From NCBI RefSeq assembly GCF_000424325.1, contig NZ_AUJR01000016.1:1-64000 (forward strand): a stretch of 64,000 bases of DNA. Reading direction: 5' to 3'. This DNA is from [Clostridium] clostridioforme AGR2157. Its GTDB lineage: Bacteria > Bacillota > Clostridia > Lachnospirales > Lachnospiraceae. Shown here piece by piece: positions 62,302-64,000 of the stretch. Below the pieces are notes generated by a model that did no database searches, was not told where the DNA came from, and saw only the letters and a list, made by a program, of their open reading frames with translations. The translations under genes and the position numbers were made by a program. Numbering within the stretch: position 1 is the first letter of the stretch; the number at the start of each line of letters is the position of its first letter.

Positions 62302-63962
62302 GATATGCGGGAGAGAAAAAATTAAATATATGGGTTGCAATGGCACTGGGAATCCTGGCCCTGTTCCTTCTCTTCGTGGTCTATCCCCTGGTGCTGGTGC
62401 TCTATAAAAGCGTCCTTTCTGAGGACGGAAACTTAAGCTTTGCCTATTTCACCAAATTCTTCGCAAGAAAATACTACTGGAGCACCCTGGTGAACAGCTT
62501 CAAGGTCACCATTGTCTCCACCCTGGTGGCCGCCGTTCTGGGACTGGCCATGGCCTATGTGCTGCGGAGCGTGCAGATTAAGGGAAGCAAATACCTGAAC
62601 ATCCTGATTGTCATTTCCTACCTGTCTCCGCCTTTCATCGGGGCCTATGCCTGGATTCAGCTGTTAGGGCGGAACGGATTCTTCACCAAAATACTCAACA
62701 GCCTCTTTCACATAAAGCTGGGCGGCATTTATGGTTTTGCGGGCATCGTGCTGGTATTCTCCCTCCAGTCCTTCCCCCTGGTGTACATGTACATATCCGG
62801 CGCCCTGAAGAACCTGGACAATTCACTGAACGAGGCAGCCGAAAGCCTTGGCTGTACCGCATTCCAGAGGGTGATGCGGATCATCGTCCCGCTGGTAATG
62901 CCCAACATGCTGGCCAGCTCCCTGCTGGTGTTCATGCGCGTGTTCTCTGACTTTGGTACTCCCATGCTCATCGGAGAGGGCTATAAGACCTTTCCGGTGC
63001 TGATTTACAGTCAGTTCATGGGGGAGGTCAGCACGGACGACCATTTTGCCGCCGCACTCTGCGTCATTGTCATCGGCATTACCCTGGTCCTGTTCTTCCT
63101 CCAGCGCTATCTGGGCAGCCGCTTCACCTATTCCATGACTGCCTTAAAGCCCATGGTGGCGGAAAAATGCACCGGCACCCGCAACATCCTGTCCCACCTG
63201 TTCGTGTATGCGGTGGTGCTCATCGCCATCCTGCCACAGATTACGGTCATCGTCACATCCTTCCTGGCAACAGGCGGCGGAACGGTATACACCGGGGGCT
63301 TTTCCCTGGAAAACTACAGAAACACCCTGTTCTCCAAGAACAATAACACAGCTATCTTCAACACGTACCTGTTCGGAATATGCGCCATCGCCATCGTGGT
63401 GGTGTTTGGTATCCTCATATCCTATCTGACCGTCAGGAAGAGATCCTTCCTCACGGGCATCCTGGACACGGTGACCATGTTCCCCTACATCATCCCCGGC
63501 TCTGTCCTCGGCATCTCCTTCCTGTATGCGTTTAACAGCAGGCCCCTGCTGCTCAGCGGCACTGCCATTATCATCATCATATCCCTGTCCATACGGCGGA
63601 TGCCCTACACCATACGTTCCAGCACCGCAATCATCGGCCAGATCAGTCCCAGCGTGGAGGAGGCAGCCATAAGCCTGGGATGCACCGAGACCAAATCCTT
63701 TGTGAAGGTGACGGTGCCCATGATGATGTCCGGCGTGCTCTCCGGGGCCATCATGAGCTGGATTACCCTGATCAGCGAGCTCAGTTCCTCCATTATCCTG
63801 TATACCAGCAGAACCCAGACCCTGACAGTGGCCATCTACGCGGAGGTCATCCGGAGCAACTTCGGCAATGCCGCAGCCTACTCCACCATCCTGACCCTGA
63901 CCAGTATCCTGTCCCTTCTGGTGTTCTTTAAAGTTACCGGCAGCAACGACATCAGCATTTAG
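62298..63962 (+). CDS. ABC transporter permease, fused two-domain (iron(III)-type)
   Basis: A 554-residue permease with about twelve membrane helices and two copies of the cytoplasmic coupling (EAA) motif: EAAESLGCTAFQRVMRIIVP in the first half and EAAISLGCTETKSFVKVTVP in the second. Fused halves of this type are characteristic of FbpB/SfuB-like iron importers. It overlaps the ATPase gene and completes the importer. About 38 bp remain after its stop, with a TATAAT-like hexamer near 63973-63980. Confidence 0.9.
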   Translation: MRYAGEKKLNIWVAMALGILALFLLFVVYPLVLVLYKSVLSEDGNLSFAYFTKFFARKYYWSTLVNSFKVTIVSTLVAAVLGLAMAYVLRSVQIKGSKYLNILIVISYLSPPFIGAYAWIQLLGRNGFFTKILNSLFHIKLGGIYGFAGIVLVFSLQSFPLVYMYISGALKNLDNSLNEAAESLGCTAFQRVMRIIVPLVMPNMLASSLLVFMRVFSDFGTPMLIGEGYKTFPVLIYSQFMGEVSTDDHFAAALCVIVIGITLVLFFLQRYLGSRFTYSMTALKPMVAEKCTGTRNILSHLFVYAVVLIAILPQITVIVTSFLATGGGTVYTGGFSLENYRNTLFSKNNNTAIFNTYLFGICAIAIVVVFGILISYLTVRKRSFLTGILDTVTMFPYIIPGSVLGISFLYAFNSRPLLLSGTAIIIIISLSIRRMPYTIRSSTAIIGQISPSVEEAAISLGCTETKSFVKVTVPMMMSGVLSGAIMSWITLISELSSSIILYTSRTQTLTVAIYAEVIRSNFGNAAAYSTILTLTSILSLLVFFKVTGSNDISI

Positions 63963-64000
63963 TCTCTATCTATGATATAATTAGAAGGTACAGTGTCCAA

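Overview
The window looks like a chromosomal segment of a spore-forming, strictly anaerobic Firmicute, most likely a Lachnospiraceae of the Enterocloster / Clostridium clostridioforme type. The reasons are the mixed (roughly 50%) base composition, AGGAGG-type ribosome sites, AddAB instead of RecBCD, NfnAB, class III NrdD, rubrerythrin, the YtaF sporulation membrane protein and very large SpaA/Cna-B surface proteins. The genus is an inference. No rRNA, tRNA, CRISPR array, insertion sequence or phage gene was seen.

Layout. 1-5.2 kb: 5' part of a secreted InlB-repeat adhesin (minus strand, runs off the edge). 5.6-6.8 kb: frameshifted AAA ATPase. 6.9-11.4 kb (minus): BTAD-type regulator, MATE exporter, GreA-like factor, repeat-tailed transglutaminase-like protein. 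11.5-12.2 kb: Cu/Zn superoxide dismutase behind a leader with three hairpins. 12.3-17.2 kb (minus): tRNA-dihydrouridine synthase, a GGGtGRT-family protein with a NifU-like partner, and a second MATE exporter. 17.4-30.4 kb (minus): a 4242-residue protein joining a thioester domain, about eleven SpaA/Cna-B modules, an internal sorting-signal-like segment, further membrane segments and a C-terminal class B sortase domain. Just upstream is the remnant of a cell-wall-binding-repeat gene whose stop codon overlaps the giant's start.

31-45 kb: NfnB/NfnA, an aldose epimerase, two tandem dihydrofolate reductases divergent from thymidylate synthase, a ketopantoate-reductase-like protein and AddA/AddB. 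45-50 kb: small FMN-binding-like membrane protein, an XRE regulator, a small membrane protein and class III ribonucleotide reductase NrdD with a fused glutaredoxin-like tail and a two-box NrdR-type operator. 50-59 kb: HflX, a TPR membrane protein, dUTPase, XRE regulators, YtaF, ScpB/ScpA, a metallophosphoesterase, a HAD phosphatase and rubrerythrin. 59-64 kb: an XRE protein with a lysine-rich tail and a complete three-gene ABC importer of the iron(III) type.

Functional themes are nucleotide supply (NrdD, ThyA, two DHFRs, dUTPase), anaerobic redox and oxygen defence (NfnAB, rubrerythrin, SodC), DNA repair and chromosome organisation (AddAB, ScpAB) and cell-surface adhesion. The most unusual object is the adhesin-sortase fusion: substrate-like modules, a sorting-like motif and a sortase domain lie in one reading frame.
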